22,558 nt of DNA from Syntrophomonadaceae bacterium (GCA_003555415.1 PWHX01000019.1:1-22558); one strand, 5' to 3'; positions 1-6,640 are shown, numbered from the stretch's first letter. The notes: generated by a model not told the origin, from the sequence alone. A program made the numbers and translations.

Positions 1-284
1 TCTATTTCTTCTGGAGGAAGCTCAAATTTCTCAGCTATTTCCGGGCCGGTTACTTTCTTTTTTTCCTTAATATATTCGTATATATTTTTTTGCCTTTCTG
101 TTAATCCTTCTGTGCCCTCTTGTCCCATCATTTCCCTGGTTTTACGGGCTCCATAAACGGCCAAGGGATCACAGGGTTTAGGTTGATGCAAAGAAGCAAT
201 ATAGCAATCTTCACATAAATCCTTCCCTTGATACTTGTGAACATCATTATTTTGTATTTCTTGTAAGCACTTATCACACTTCAT
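1..284 (-). CDS. Zinc-ribbon plus helix-turn-helix-like small protein (partial)
   Basis: The gene runs off the left edge of the window, and 94 residues are visible. The start is ATG at 284, preceded by AAAGGATG about nine bases upstream. The N-terminus carries two CxxC knuckles, C3/C6 and C24/C27, separated by 17 residues. That spacing suits one zinc site of LIM or zinc-ribbon type. From about residue 60 (LTERQKNIYEYIKE, then VTGPEIAEKFELP) the sequence looks like the first helices of a winged-helix DNA-binding domain, with the recognition helix cut off. It lies 53 bases after the CMD-family gene with no hairpin between them, so it is probably the third gene of the marR operon. A role as a zinc-containing DNA-binding accessory protein is inferred. 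I do not recognise a named family. Confidence 0.7.
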   Translation of the reverse strand, partial: MKCDKCLQEIQNNDVHKYQGKDLCEDCYIASLHQPKPCDPLAVYGARKTREMMGQEGTEGLTERQKNIYEYIKEKKKVTGPEIAEKFELPPEEI

Positions 285-337
285 AAAATAAACACATCCT
301 TTCATTTAAAAATTAAAGTATATTGAACATTTCTATA

Positions 338-676
338 TTAACCTTCTGTTAACTCCTTATATGTTTCTACAGCCAGGGAGGAATAAGCCGCGCCTGGCCC
401 ACCGTTTAGCAGCATGGTTACACCGCACACTTCAACAAGTTCTTCAAAGGTAATACCTTCCTCAATTGCTGTTTGAACCCAATTAAGTATACAGTCATGG
501 CACTGTTTGCTTATTACTATTCCCAGAGCTGCCAAAATTTTTTCCTTGGAAGTAAGAACGCCCTCTTTCAGCACTGATTCCTTAAAGATTTTAAAATTCT
601 TCATGATGTCTGGAGCAACTGATGCAATTTCATTCAAGTTTTCATCAAGTTTTTGCAGCCTTTCTTTTTTTGACAT
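338..676 (-). CDS. Carboxymuconolactone decarboxylase (CMD/AhpD-like) family protein
   Basis: This is a small all-helical protein of 112 residues if read from the second of two adjacent ATG codons. That start lies better spaced from the GGGGGGTG ribosome binding site; the alternative is 679. It belongs by pattern to the CMD/AhpD-like family, whose members use a CxxC pair with a nearby His in peroxidase or disulfide chemistry, or are decarboxylases. The pair is present (C59 and C62 in this numbering, QCHDCILNW), followed by the usual TAIEEGIT-type helix and a glycine-rich LLNGGPGAAY segment. The His normally four residues after the second Cys is Trp here. It lies 51 bases downstream of the MarR gene on the same strand, so it is probably the main target of that regulator. 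The substrate is unknown. Confidence 0.85.
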   Translation of the reverse strand: MSKKERLQKLDENLNEIASVAPDIMKNFKIFKESVLKEGVLTSKEKILAALGIVISKQCHDCILNWVQTAIEEGITFEELVEVCGVTMLLNGGPGAAYSSLAVETYKELTEG

Positions 677-727
677 CATTTCACCCCCCTACATTGTATT
701 AACATCCTTAATTCACTTAACCTTTAA

Positions 728-1156
728 CTATTCATCATTAATAGCGGTTTCTAGTTTTTTTAAAATCCTGATAAGTTCACTTTTTTCTTCCTTGCCTAAG
801 GAATTTAAGAGGAAACTATTATGCTCCCTGGCTACATCAAACAGTTTATATTTTAATTTATTTCCTTTTTCGGTATTAAAGATATAGAGTGAACGCTTAT
901 CAGAGGAAGATGGTTTTCTTTGCACATATCCTTTCATTTCAAGTCGCTCAATTATGCCGCTTATTGTAGTTCTGTCTGTCCCCATTAATTGTCCAAGCTC
1001 AATTTGGTTAATACCATCCTTTTGCCAAAGAAAGGTCAGAGCAGCAAATTGAGGAGGTGTTAAGTTAAAGGGTTCTAGTTTTTTTTTAAATCTCTGGAAG
1101 GCCTTTTTATGACACTTTGCCAGGAGAAATCCAGGGCTGTTTTCAATATCAAACAT
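728..1156 (-). CDS. MarR-family transcriptional regulator
   Basis: A 142-residue protein of the usual MarR length. The N-terminal dimerisation helix (residues 8-30) is followed by LTPPQFAALTFLW, a helix-turn-helix (about 52-75, NQIELGQLMGTDRTTISGII), the wing with its basic tip (RKPSSSDKRSLYIF, about 87-100) and a C-terminal helix. MarR proteins bind palindromes as dimers and usually repress a neighbouring gene until a ligand or oxidant releases them. The ATG at 1156 has AAGGACG upstream. The gene heads an operon with the CMD-family gene and the zinc protein. Its own promoter is overlapped by a long palindrome at 1185-1213, which suggests autorepression. The single N-terminal cysteine (C15) does not align with the peroxide-sensing cysteine of OhrR, so the inducer cannot be predicted. 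Confidence 0.92.
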   Translation of the reverse strand: MFDIENSPGFLLAKCHKKAFQRFKKKLEPFNLTPPQFAALTFLWQKDGINQIELGQLMGTDRTTISGIIERLEMKGYVQRKPSSSDKRSLYIFNTEKGNKLKYKLFDVAREHNSFLLNSLGKEEKSELIRILKKLETAINDE

Positions 1157-1184
1157 ATTTCATCGTCCTTTTTTAATCTGCCAT

Positions 1185-1213
1185 GTCAGCATACTGATAA
1201 TCAGTAAACTGAC
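1185..1213. promoter_or_regulatory. Palindromic operator, probable MarR binding site
   Basis: This 29-bp near-perfect palindrome is centred on 1199. The core ACTGATAATCAGT (1193-1205) has perfect 6-bp arms around one base, and outer arms GTCAG (1185-1189) and CTGAC (1209-1213) extend it. Only the two pairs between core and outer arms mismatch. It covers the expected transcription start of the marR operon, just downstream of the -10 box, as expected for an autorepressing MarR dimer. That it binds this MarR protein is inferred. Confidence 0.75.
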
Positions 1214-1216
1214 TAC

Positions 1217-1245
1217 ATTATAGTAAAAAAATACAGATGTGTAAA
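1217..1245 (-). promoter_or_regulatory. Sigma-A-type promoter of the marR operon
   Basis: Reading on the minus strand, TTTACA (1245-1240) is followed after exactly 17 bases by a perfect TATAAT (1222-1217). Transcription would start near 1210, inside the palindrome and about 55 bases before the marR start codon. Confidence 0.75.
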
Positions 1246-1305
1246 CCTGCATCAGGAAATGCTAGAAGGAGAATAGGGCAATGATATTTATTATAAATAA
1301 GATAA

Positions 1306-1339
1306 TTTAAAAGAGGGCTAAATTTAGCCCTCTTTTAAA
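1306..1339 (-). terminator. Terminator after the SPOCS-LysM gene
   Basis: A perfect 34-bp palindrome. The strong part of each arm is AAAAGAGGGCTAA with its complement, flanked by A/T runs that give a short T-rich tail on the minus strand. It begins 26 bases beyond the stop codon of the SPOCS-LysM gene. Confidence 0.7.
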
Positions 1340-1364
1340 TTTCTTAGCTGTTATCTGATAGCTG

Positions 1365-2882
1365 TTACTTCTTAACAGGTATTTTTATTTCTTGCCCTGG
1401 GAAAATCATGTTAGGATCTTTTATGTCCGGGTTAATTTCTAGTATTTCATCAACGGTTACTTCCTCTCGTTTTGCAATCTTGAATAGGGTATCCCCTTTT
1501 TTAACGACGATTACTTTTTCTTCTTTGGGAGGTTTTGGTGGCTTGGGAGGTTTATCAAAGGTAACATCAATGACAACCTCCAGTTGTTCTGTTTCTGTTA
1601 CTTTAATAAAGGCTTCTATGACAGCTGTTTGGCTGACTGTCTTCTTGTCTACCAGGTCAAAGTCTATATCTCCAATTATTCTTAGTCTTATCTGAACGTT
1701 CATGTCTTTCATAGCTTCAGGCACATTTGCCACAATTTGGAAGGGGACGTCTTCTCTTTGATGCCTTAGTAGTCCGCTTTGGTCCACGAAGAATATTTGT
1801 TTATGGAGCACAGCTCTGACGATTACCTTACCATTTTCAATTTGTGTTTCTTCATCAGTGATTTCAGAAATAATTCTGAATATCTTTTCAGCACCTATGG
1901 TAAGCTCTACTTCTGAATCAACAGTTTCTCTCTCTGTAACGTCAGCTACAACCTGTTCAACCTTTAAAAGTTTTTTATCAACTTTGATGCCAGTTCCACT
2001 TACGTCAATTACAACTTCTTTTTGGAGAATTTCTGAGACTTTAACAAAAATATCCAATAAAATTGTCTGTCTTAATTGTCTGCCTGGTGGATCTACCAGT
2101 TGGAATTGATCCACTACAGCTTCTACGTCGACTTGCACGTCAAAATCTTCTTTTGCTCCAGGAATATCCACAGATACGCTAAAGGGGACGTCTTCTGTTA
2201 CGTGGCGTACTAAATCACCTTCATCAACCAGGAAGATTTGTTTATGGACAACTCCCCTTACAACTACCACATCTTGTTTTACTTCGGTTTGTACGTCCCT
2301 TACTTCACCAACTATTTGAAATATTTTCTTTGCTGTAATGGGAAGTTCTACGGTCTTTTTGATAATTTCGGAAACCCTGTCTTCTCCTATCACACTATCA
2401 ACTTTTAATAATTTTCTGTCTACTTCCAGGTCTTTAGGACCGCCTTTAACGTCTGTTACAACTTTGAGCTGCTGCACATCCGTAACTTTAACAAAAAGTT
2501 CTAGTAATACTTCCTGTCTTACTTCTGTATTTGTAACTAACTGTGATTCAATGTCTATAATTTTTGCCCTTATCTGGACGTTTAAATTGGGCTGAGCACC
2601 TTCAACATCGATAAACTGCCTGAAGGGTACTTCTTCCGGAACGTGTTTTACTAGATCTCCCTCATCTACAACAAATAGCTGCTTTTTAATGATACCCGTG
2701 ACCAGGACGCCACCTTCCCTGACTTCTCCTACAACATTAGTTAGGTTTGCTACAATATCAAAAATCTTAGTAGCTTGAATAGGTAAAGTAATGTCACTTT
2801 CAATTACCTTTTTTTCTGTAGTTTCACCTATAACTTTATCTACTTTTAATAGCTGTCTTTTTACATCTAAGGCTGTGTTCAT
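1365..2882 (-). CDS. Three-SPOCS-domain (DUF3794) protein with C-terminal LysM, SipL-like
   Basis: This 505-residue protein has three tandem SPOCS/DUF3794 repeats at about residues 8-145, 156-294 and 302-441. Each opens with a K-LLKV-x-x-V element and contains KQ-[LI]F-[VF]VD and an F[VI]KV[TS] strand. A PPKPPKPPK linker (444-452) leads to a LysM domain (457-502, VKKGDTLFKIAKREEV then NP and FPGQEIKIP). LysM binds peptidoglycan or mediates coat contacts. SPOCS plus LysM is the architecture of SipL of Clostridioides difficile, which tethers the SpoIVA coat platform to the forespore. The start ATG has AAAGGAGGG six bases upstream. The gene lies just after its LysM-less paralogue, with a terminator between and its own sporulation-like promoter. 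A role in spore envelope assembly is well supported; identity with SipL itself is not proven. Confidence 0.88.
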   Translation of the reverse strand: MNTALDVKRQLLKVDKVIGETTEKKVIESDITLPIQATKIFDIVANLTNVVGEVREGGVLVTGIIKKQLFVVDEGDLVKHVPEEVPFRQFIDVEGAQPNLNVQIRAKIIDIESQLVTNTEVRQEVLLELFVKVTDVQQLKVVTDVKGGPKDLEVDRKLLKVDSVIGEDRVSEIIKKTVELPITAKKIFQIVGEVRDVQTEVKQDVVVVRGVVHKQIFLVDEGDLVRHVTEDVPFSVSVDIPGAKEDFDVQVDVEAVVDQFQLVDPPGRQLRQTILLDIFVKVSEILQKEVVIDVSGTGIKVDKKLLKVEQVVADVTERETVDSEVELTIGAEKIFRIISEITDEETQIENGKVIVRAVLHKQIFFVDQSGLLRHQREDVPFQIVANVPEAMKDMNVQIRLRIIGDIDFDLVDKKTVSQTAVIEAFIKVTETEQLEVVIDVTFDKPPKPPKPPKEEKVIVVKKGDTLFKIAKREEVTVDEILEINPDIKDPNMIFPGQEIKIPVKK

Positions 2883-2914
2883 ATACTTCCCTCCTTTAAT
2901 CCTTGTTCTCTTTC

Positions 2915-2943
2915 CATAATATGATGCAGGGGTAACATGTGTG
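2915..2943 (-). promoter_or_regulatory. Sporulation-type (sigma-K-like) promoter candidate
   Basis: On the minus strand, CATATTATG (2923-2915) lies about 32 bases before the start codon. CACA lies 14 or 16 bases further upstream (2938-2941 or 2940-2943). The known sigma-K pattern in Bacillus is roughly AC, 16-17 bases, CATAnnnTA. The same arrangement precedes the paralogue and the Cys-rich gene. Confidence 0.5.
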
Positions 2944-2983
2944 ACAGGATAATTGCAATCCTTTTTGTTTTAATGTCAATAAT

Positions 2984-3010
2984 AAAGGAGCGCTCTTAGA
3001 ACGCTCCTTT
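2984..3010 (-). terminator. Terminator between the two SPOCS genes
   Basis: Arms AAAGGAGCG and CGCTCCTTT enclose a short loop that can pair further. On the minus strand a T-rich tail (TTTATTATTG) follows. It ends transcription of the upstream three-SPOCS gene. Confidence 0.75.
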
Positions 3011-3045
3011 AAGCTTTAAAATATTTTTATCCTGTGATTCGGTGT

Positions 3046-4407
3046 TTATTTAGAGTAAGGTTTAGAATGGCCTGGAGGATTCCAAAATACTTCTGTTACA
3101 ACATCAAGCTGCTCTATTTCTGTTATTTTTACAAAGGCTTCAATAATTGCTGTTTGTTTAAGGGTTTTCTTATCTACAAGTTGGAATTCAATATCGCCTA
3201 TAATTCTAAGTCTTTCCTGGACGTTCATGTCAGGCATAGCGTCTTGAATATTCTTGATAATTTGGAAGGGGACGTCTTCCCTGAAATGTCTTAGCAAACC
3301 GCTTTGGTCAACAAAGAATATTTGCTTGTGAAGAACTGCTCTGATGATTACTTTACCATTGACAATTTCAGTTTGCACATCGGTGATTTCAGCCATAATT
3401 CTAAATATTTTATCAGCGCCTACAGGCAGTTCCGCCTCGGCCTCAACAGTTTCTCTTTGTGTAACATCATCTACTACCTGGTCCACCTTCAGGAGCTTCT
3501 TCCTAATTTTAATACCTTTTCCGCTAACATCTGTTACAACTTTTATTTGAAGAGTTTCTGTGACTTTTACAAAAATATCCAGGACAATTACCTGTCTTAG
3601 CATTTTGCTAGGGGGATCTATTAGCTGAAATTGTTCAACTATGGCATCTACATCCACCTGAACATCCATATCAGGTCTTGCGCCTTGAATAGGCACAGTA
3701 ATGCTGAAGGGGACATCTTCTGTTACATGGCGTACCAGGTCACCTTCATCCACCAGGAAGATTTGTTTATGAACAATTCCCCGGACAATAACTATATCAT
3801 TATTTACCTCTGTTTGAACATCCCTAACTTCCGGTATTATTTGGAAAATCTTTTTGGCTGTAATAGGTAGTTCTACCGTTTTCTTTACCACTTCTGAAAC
3901 CAAATCTTCTCCTACCACACTGTCAACTTTTAATAGTTTTTTATCAACATCAAGATCTTTTGGACCGCCCATTACGTCTGTGATTACTTGTATTTGCTGT
4001 ACTTCAGTTACTTTAATAAATATTTCTAAAACAATTTCCTGTCTAACTTTCGTGTCTGTAATCAATTGTGCATCTACGTCAATAATTCTTGCCTTTACCT
4101 GGGCTCTCATTTTGGGCTGGGCACCTTCTACTTCAATAAATTGAGTAAAAGTTACATCTTCTTGAACATGACTGACTAAATCACCTTCGTCTACAACAAA
4201 TAACTGTTTTTCTATTAAACCGGTGACCATTACTCCGCCTTCCCTGACTTCTGTTTCCACATCAGTTAAGTTTGCTACTACGTCAAAAATTTTAATAACC
4301 TGAATAGGCAGGGTTACGTCTTTTTCAATTACTTTAGTTACCGTAGTTTCACCTATAACTTTATCTACTTTTAATAAACGTCTCTTGACTTCTAATTCAG
4401 AAATCAA
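3046..4407 (-). CDS. Three-SPOCS-domain (DUF3794) protein without LysM
   Basis: This 453-residue paralogue of the next gene has the same three SPOCS repeats (about 8-145, 156-294 and 302-441). The matches are close throughout, for example LLKVDKVIGETT, KQLFVVDEGDLV, RHVTEDVPFS and HKQIFFVDQSGLLRH. It stops after NPPGHSKPYSK, exactly where the other protein starts its proline linker and LysM, and no LysM remnant lies downstream. The start is TTG at 4407, placed by a strong AAGGAGGAGG upstream; no better ATG is near. Terminators and a sporulation-like promoter suggest its own transcript. SPOCS domains are known from spore-coat and inner-coat proteins of Clostridia. It may act as a scaffold that pairs with the LysM-bearing copy, which is inference. 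The two genes are most simply explained by tandem duplication followed by loss or gain of LysM. Confidence 0.85.
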   Translation of the reverse strand: MISELEVKRRLLKVDKVIGETTVTKVIEKDVTLPIQVIKIFDVVANLTDVETEVREGGVMVTGLIEKQLFVVDEGDLVSHVQEDVTFTQFIEVEGAQPKMRAQVKARIIDVDAQLITDTKVRQEIVLEIFIKVTEVQQIQVITDVMGGPKDLDVDKKLLKVDSVVGEDLVSEVVKKTVELPITAKKIFQIIPEVRDVQTEVNNDIVIVRGIVHKQIFLVDEGDLVRHVTEDVPFSITVPIQGARPDMDVQVDVDAIVEQFQLIDPPSKMLRQVIVLDIFVKVTETLQIKVVTDVSGKGIKIRKKLLKVDQVVDDVTQRETVEAEAELPVGADKIFRIMAEITDVQTEIVNGKVIIRAVLHKQIFFVDQSGLLRHFREDVPFQIIKNIQDAMPDMNVQERLRIIGDIEFQLVDKKTLKQTAIIEAFVKITEIEQLDVVTEVFWNPPGHSKPYSK

Positions 4408-4438
4408 TCTGTTTCCTCCTCCTTACATTTTTCTCTTT

Positions 4439-4466
4439 TATAATATGAGGAATTTAAAAATATGTG
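4439..4466 (-). promoter_or_regulatory. Sporulation-type (sigma-K-like) promoter candidate
   Basis: On the minus strand, CACA (4466-4463), 15 bases, then CATATTATA (4447-4439), which fits CATAnnnTA fully. The stretch TCATATTAT followed by a purine-rich AAGAGAA is shared with the promoter region of the downstream paralogue. Confidence 0.5.
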
Positions 4467-4529
4467 AAATTACATTAGTATATCTTCAGGGTTTTATAAA
4501 AATGATTATAAGAAAAGAGGAAGGAATTA

Positions 4530-4558
4530 TTAAGAAGATAAAGAAGAAGGTATATAAT
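4530..4558 (+). promoter_or_regulatory. Possible promoter of the CAP-domain gene
   Basis: TTAAGA (4530-4535), a 17-base spacer and a perfect TATAAT (4553-4558). The -35 box matches the consensus at only four of six positions. The transcript would start a few bases before the AAAGGTG ribosome binding site at 4571. Confidence 0.35.
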
Positions 4559-4586
4559 CCTAACAATATAAAAGGTGAACTGTAAT

Positions 4587-5243
4587 ATGGACTATATTTT
4601 CACAATTTTAATTATTATACTGGCTATCGTTTTTTTTAGACACAGAAAAAATATTAAAAAAAGTAAAGAGGAAATAAAAAAAGAAAAATATTTAAACTAT
4701 TTTATTATTATTTCAATGCTTGTTTTTACTATGGTTATGATAGCATTTGCTAACAGAGGGAGCATGAATATAAGATCATCTTTGTTTTCAGATAACCTGA
4801 AAAGTGTTGAAAATAAGGAAACATCAATAGAACCGGTATACCTTTCTGAAGAGGAGCAGGTTATGGTTATATTAATAAACCAGGAAAGAACAGGGGAAGG
4901 ATTAAATAATCTTACTCTAGATCCCCGCTTAAGTAATTTGGCCAGGGTTAAAGCCTGGGAGATGGTGGAACTTGATTACTATGACCATGAATCGCCAACT
5001 TACGGAACGATGGAGGAAATGGTAAAAAATGCAGGTTTCACCGAGTACAGTCTTGTTGGTGAGAACTTTACAAGGGGTAAGGGGAGTGCAAGAGACGCTT
5101 TTGATAGCACAAGAAACAACTCACGGCAGGAAAACTACTATTTGATGGAAGGATATACACATGTAGGAGTAGGTGTTGTAGAGGTTTCCAGAGAAGGATT
5201 CAATCCCTACCGCATATTTGTAATGATTTTCGCTGGAGCTTAA
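4587..5243 (+). CDS. Membrane-anchored CAP (SCP/YkwD-type) domain protein
   Basis: I start it at ATG 4587, nine bases after AAAGGTG, giving 218 residues; a GTG at 4575 in the same frame is less likely because it overlaps that site. Two hydrophobic helices (about 3-17 and 37-54) flank a lysine-rich segment. By the positive-inside rule this places the C-terminal domain outside the cell or in the intermembrane space of a forespore. Residues about 88-218 form a CAP domain: LINQER-x-x-x-GL-x-x-L at the start, DHESP with H134, GEN with E159, and YTHVGVGVVEV near the end. The usual second-His segment (SPGHR) reads NSRQEN here, so that His appears to be Gln181. Bacterial CAP proteins are secreted and some are spore or envelope proteins, but their activity is poorly known. 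It is divergent from the SPOCS genes. Confidence 0.82.
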   Translation: MDYIFTILIIILAIVFFRHRKNIKKSKEEIKKEKYLNYFIIISMLVFTMVMIAFANRGSMNIRSSLFSDNLKSVENKETSIEPVYLSEEEQVMVILINQERTGEGLNNLTLDPRLSNLARVKAWEMVELDYYDHESPTYGTMEEMVKNAGFTEYSLVGENFTRGKGSARDAFDSTRNNSRQENYYLMEGYTHVGVGVVEVSREGFNPYRIFVMIFAGA

Positions 5244-5269
5244 AAAATTTAGGATAAGGCTTTAATTAG

Positions 5270-5434
5270 TTCTTTTATACTAAAGAACAGTACAGGAGCA
5301 GAGGTTATGCTTCCCAGGTGCTCTGGTGCCTATGCAGGGAAATGCTAGATAAAGGTAAAAAAGTGTATCTTTATTATGAAAAGGAAGATTATAAAGGAAA
5401 TTCGGATTTAAAAAATTTTCTGACTAGCTGGTAG
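5270..5434 (+). pseudogene. Remnant of a GNAT acetyltransferase
   Basis: An open stretch of 54 codons after an in-frame TAG (5267-5269) has no start codon or ribosome binding site of its own. It encodes YTKEQYRSRGYASQVL and then CREMLDKGKKVYLYYEKED. This fits the acetyl-CoA-binding core of GNAT enzymes: a beta strand with T-P-x-x-YR, the R-x-x-GYA loop, an amphipathic helix and a following strand (normally LYTD-x-x-NP). The rest of such a domain is missing on both sides. It most likely is a decayed gene 3' end left between the CAP gene and cysK. The call rests on motif recognition only. Confidence 0.5.
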
Positions 5435-5445
5435 GTGAATAAAAA

Positions 5446-5480
5446 TAAAAAGATGTTATGATGACATAAACATCTTTTTA
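5446..5480. terminator. Bidirectional terminator between the CAP/GNAT region and cysK
   Basis: Arms TAAAAAGATGTT and AACATCTTTTTA with a further ATG/CAT pairing next to one bulged base. A/T runs on both sides provide T-tails in both directions. The convergent genes on either side make a shared terminator likely. Confidence 0.7.
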
Positions 5481-5507
5481 TTAGCTTCGTTGTTGTGTTA
5501 TTGTTAA

Positions 5508-6458
5508 CTAGTTAGCCTCTTTACAGGAAGAGAAGAGAACTGTGCTGAGGTAACGTTCTCCCGTATCTGGAAGAACTGTAACTACAGTTTTCCCTTTACC
5601 TAATCTTTTAGCTAGCTGTAAGGCTACCCACGTATTAGCCCCCGAGGATATTCCCACTAGCAAACCTTCATCCCTGGCCAGCGACCGGGCTACTTTAAGG
5701 GCGTTATCATCTGAAACCAAGGCTATTTCATCAATTACCTCTTTATTTAAAATTTCAGGAATTATTCCGTCTCCCATTCCCTGGATTGCATGCTGGCCAA
5801 TAGGGCCTCCGTCCAGGATAGCAGCTTCTTCAGGTTCCACTGCTACAATTTTTACTTCCGGATAATGTGTTTTTAGAACTTCACCCACACCGGTTATGGT
5901 TCCCCCTGTGCCTATTCCACTACAAAAAGCATCAATATTTCCGTTAACCTGTTCTGTAATTTCTTTGGCGGTAGTCTGGCGGTGTATTTCAGGATTTGCC
6001 GGGTTTCCAAATTGGTTAGCAAGCCAGATTCGAGGGTTTTCGTCAGCCATCTTTTTAGCTGTATCGGCAGCGATTTTAAAAGTGTCGCCTATATTATCTC
6101 CTTCAGGGGTAAGGACAATTTCCGCACCATGAGCCGCTATAAGCTTTCTTCTTTCCAGGCTCATATTTTCCGGCATAATTATCTTACACCGGTAACCTTT
6201 TACTGATGCGATTAGAGATAATCCAATACCTTGATTTCCGCTGGTATACTCCACTATTATGGAATCTTTCTTTAAAATTCCCTGCTTTTCAGCATTTTCT
6301 ATCATTCCCAGGGCAGTTCTTGTTTTAATGCTTCCTCCGATGTTAACCCCTTCATATTTTACTAAAACCCTTGCATCTTCTGGGCCGACAATATTTTGTA
6401 GTTGAATTAACGGTGTATTTCCTACAGCATCTAAAACATCTTTACAGGTTTTTATCAT
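5508..6458 (-). CDS. cysK: Cysteine synthase family (fold-type II PLP enzyme)
   Basis: The start is ATG 6458, six bases after GGAGGTG, giving 316 residues, the normal CysK length; an upstream ATG at 6485 has no such site. CysK makes L-cysteine from O-acetylserine and sulfide with pyridoxal phosphate. Seen here are VGNTPLIQL (12-20), the PLP lysine K45 in GGSIKTR, the substrate loop TSGNQG (72-77), the phosphate loop GTGGT (183-187), SSGANTW, and PDTGERYLST near the C-terminus, the last being typical of CysK rather than CBS or threonine synthase. Two usual residues differ: KTR for KDR and TSGNQG for TSGNTG. The second lies in the loop that holds the amino-acid substrate, so specificity may differ. 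A long inverted repeat lies in its leader. It is transcribed alone, followed by a terminator. Confidence 0.88.
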   Translation of the reverse strand: MIKTCKDVLDAVGNTPLIQLQNIVGPEDARVLVKYEGVNIGGSIKTRTALGMIENAEKQGILKKDSIIVEYTSGNQGIGLSLIASVKGYRCKIIMPENMSLERRKLIAAHGAEIVLTPEGDNIGDTFKIAADTAKKMADENPRIWLANQFGNPANPEIHRQTTAKEITEQVNGNIDAFCSGIGTGGTITGVGEVLKTHYPEVKIVAVEPEEAAILDGGPIGQHAIQGMGDGIIPEILNKEVIDEIALVSDDNALKVARSLARDEGLLVGISSGANTWVALQLAKRLGKGKTVVTVLPDTGERYLSTVLFSSCKEAN

Positions 6459-6508
6459 TGTGTGCACCTCCATGAGATGATACATAAGTTCAATTAATTC
6501 TATATTAT

Positions 6509-6564
6509 TCTACAAAATAAGCTTACGTCCTTCCTTATTTTAAATTTGTCATATATTTTGTAGA
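6509..6564 (-). repeat. Inverted repeat in the cysK leader
   Basis: TCTACAAAATA (6509-6519) and its exact reverse complement TATTTTGTAGA (6554-6564) stand 34 bases apart, 51 bases upstream of the cysK start codon. In the transcript they would form an 11-bp stem with a large loop. No known riboswitch or T-box pattern is visible, so a regulatory role is only possible. Confidence 0.5.
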
Positions 6565-6613
6565 TTTTTTAACTGTTTATTTTTATTGACGGTTAAGATT
6601 GTATAACGTATAA

Positions 6614-6633
6614 GGCAGCCCTAGGGGGCTGCC
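6614..6633 (-). terminator. Terminator-like hairpin after lctP
   Basis: GGCAGCCC and GGGCTGCC form a perfect 8-bp G+C-rich stem around a 4-base loop, eight bases beyond the lctP stop codon. The minus-strand tail is only weakly T-rich. Confidence 0.6.
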
Positions 6634-6640
6634 GTTTATT

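Noticed and set aside
728..1156. Idea that the MarR protein is an OhrR-type peroxide sensor because it has a cysteine at residue 15 and an AhpD-like neighbour
   Set aside because: Anchored on the shared LT-x-PQ segment, the cysteine lies six residues away from the OhrR sensing position, and the LCFALY motif and key tyrosines are absent.
1281..1310. Nine-codon plus-strand frame (MIFIINKII) with AAGGAG upstream
   Set aside because: It is very short, there is no promoter, and it runs into the terminator palindrome of the opposite strand. Chance is the simplest explanation.
3034..4144. Several long plus-strand open frames antisense to the SPOCS genes, with similar ones between 1408 and 2595
   Set aside because: They mirror the repeat structure of the real genes in other frames, lack ribosome binding sites and encode low-complexity Ser/Thr-rich sequence.
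4385..4585. Open frame of 66 codons on the plus strand before the CAP gene, with an inner lysine-rich part from 4502
   Set aside because: It has no ribosome binding site, overlaps the start and promoter of the divergent SPOCS gene, and its composition only reflects A-rich DNA.
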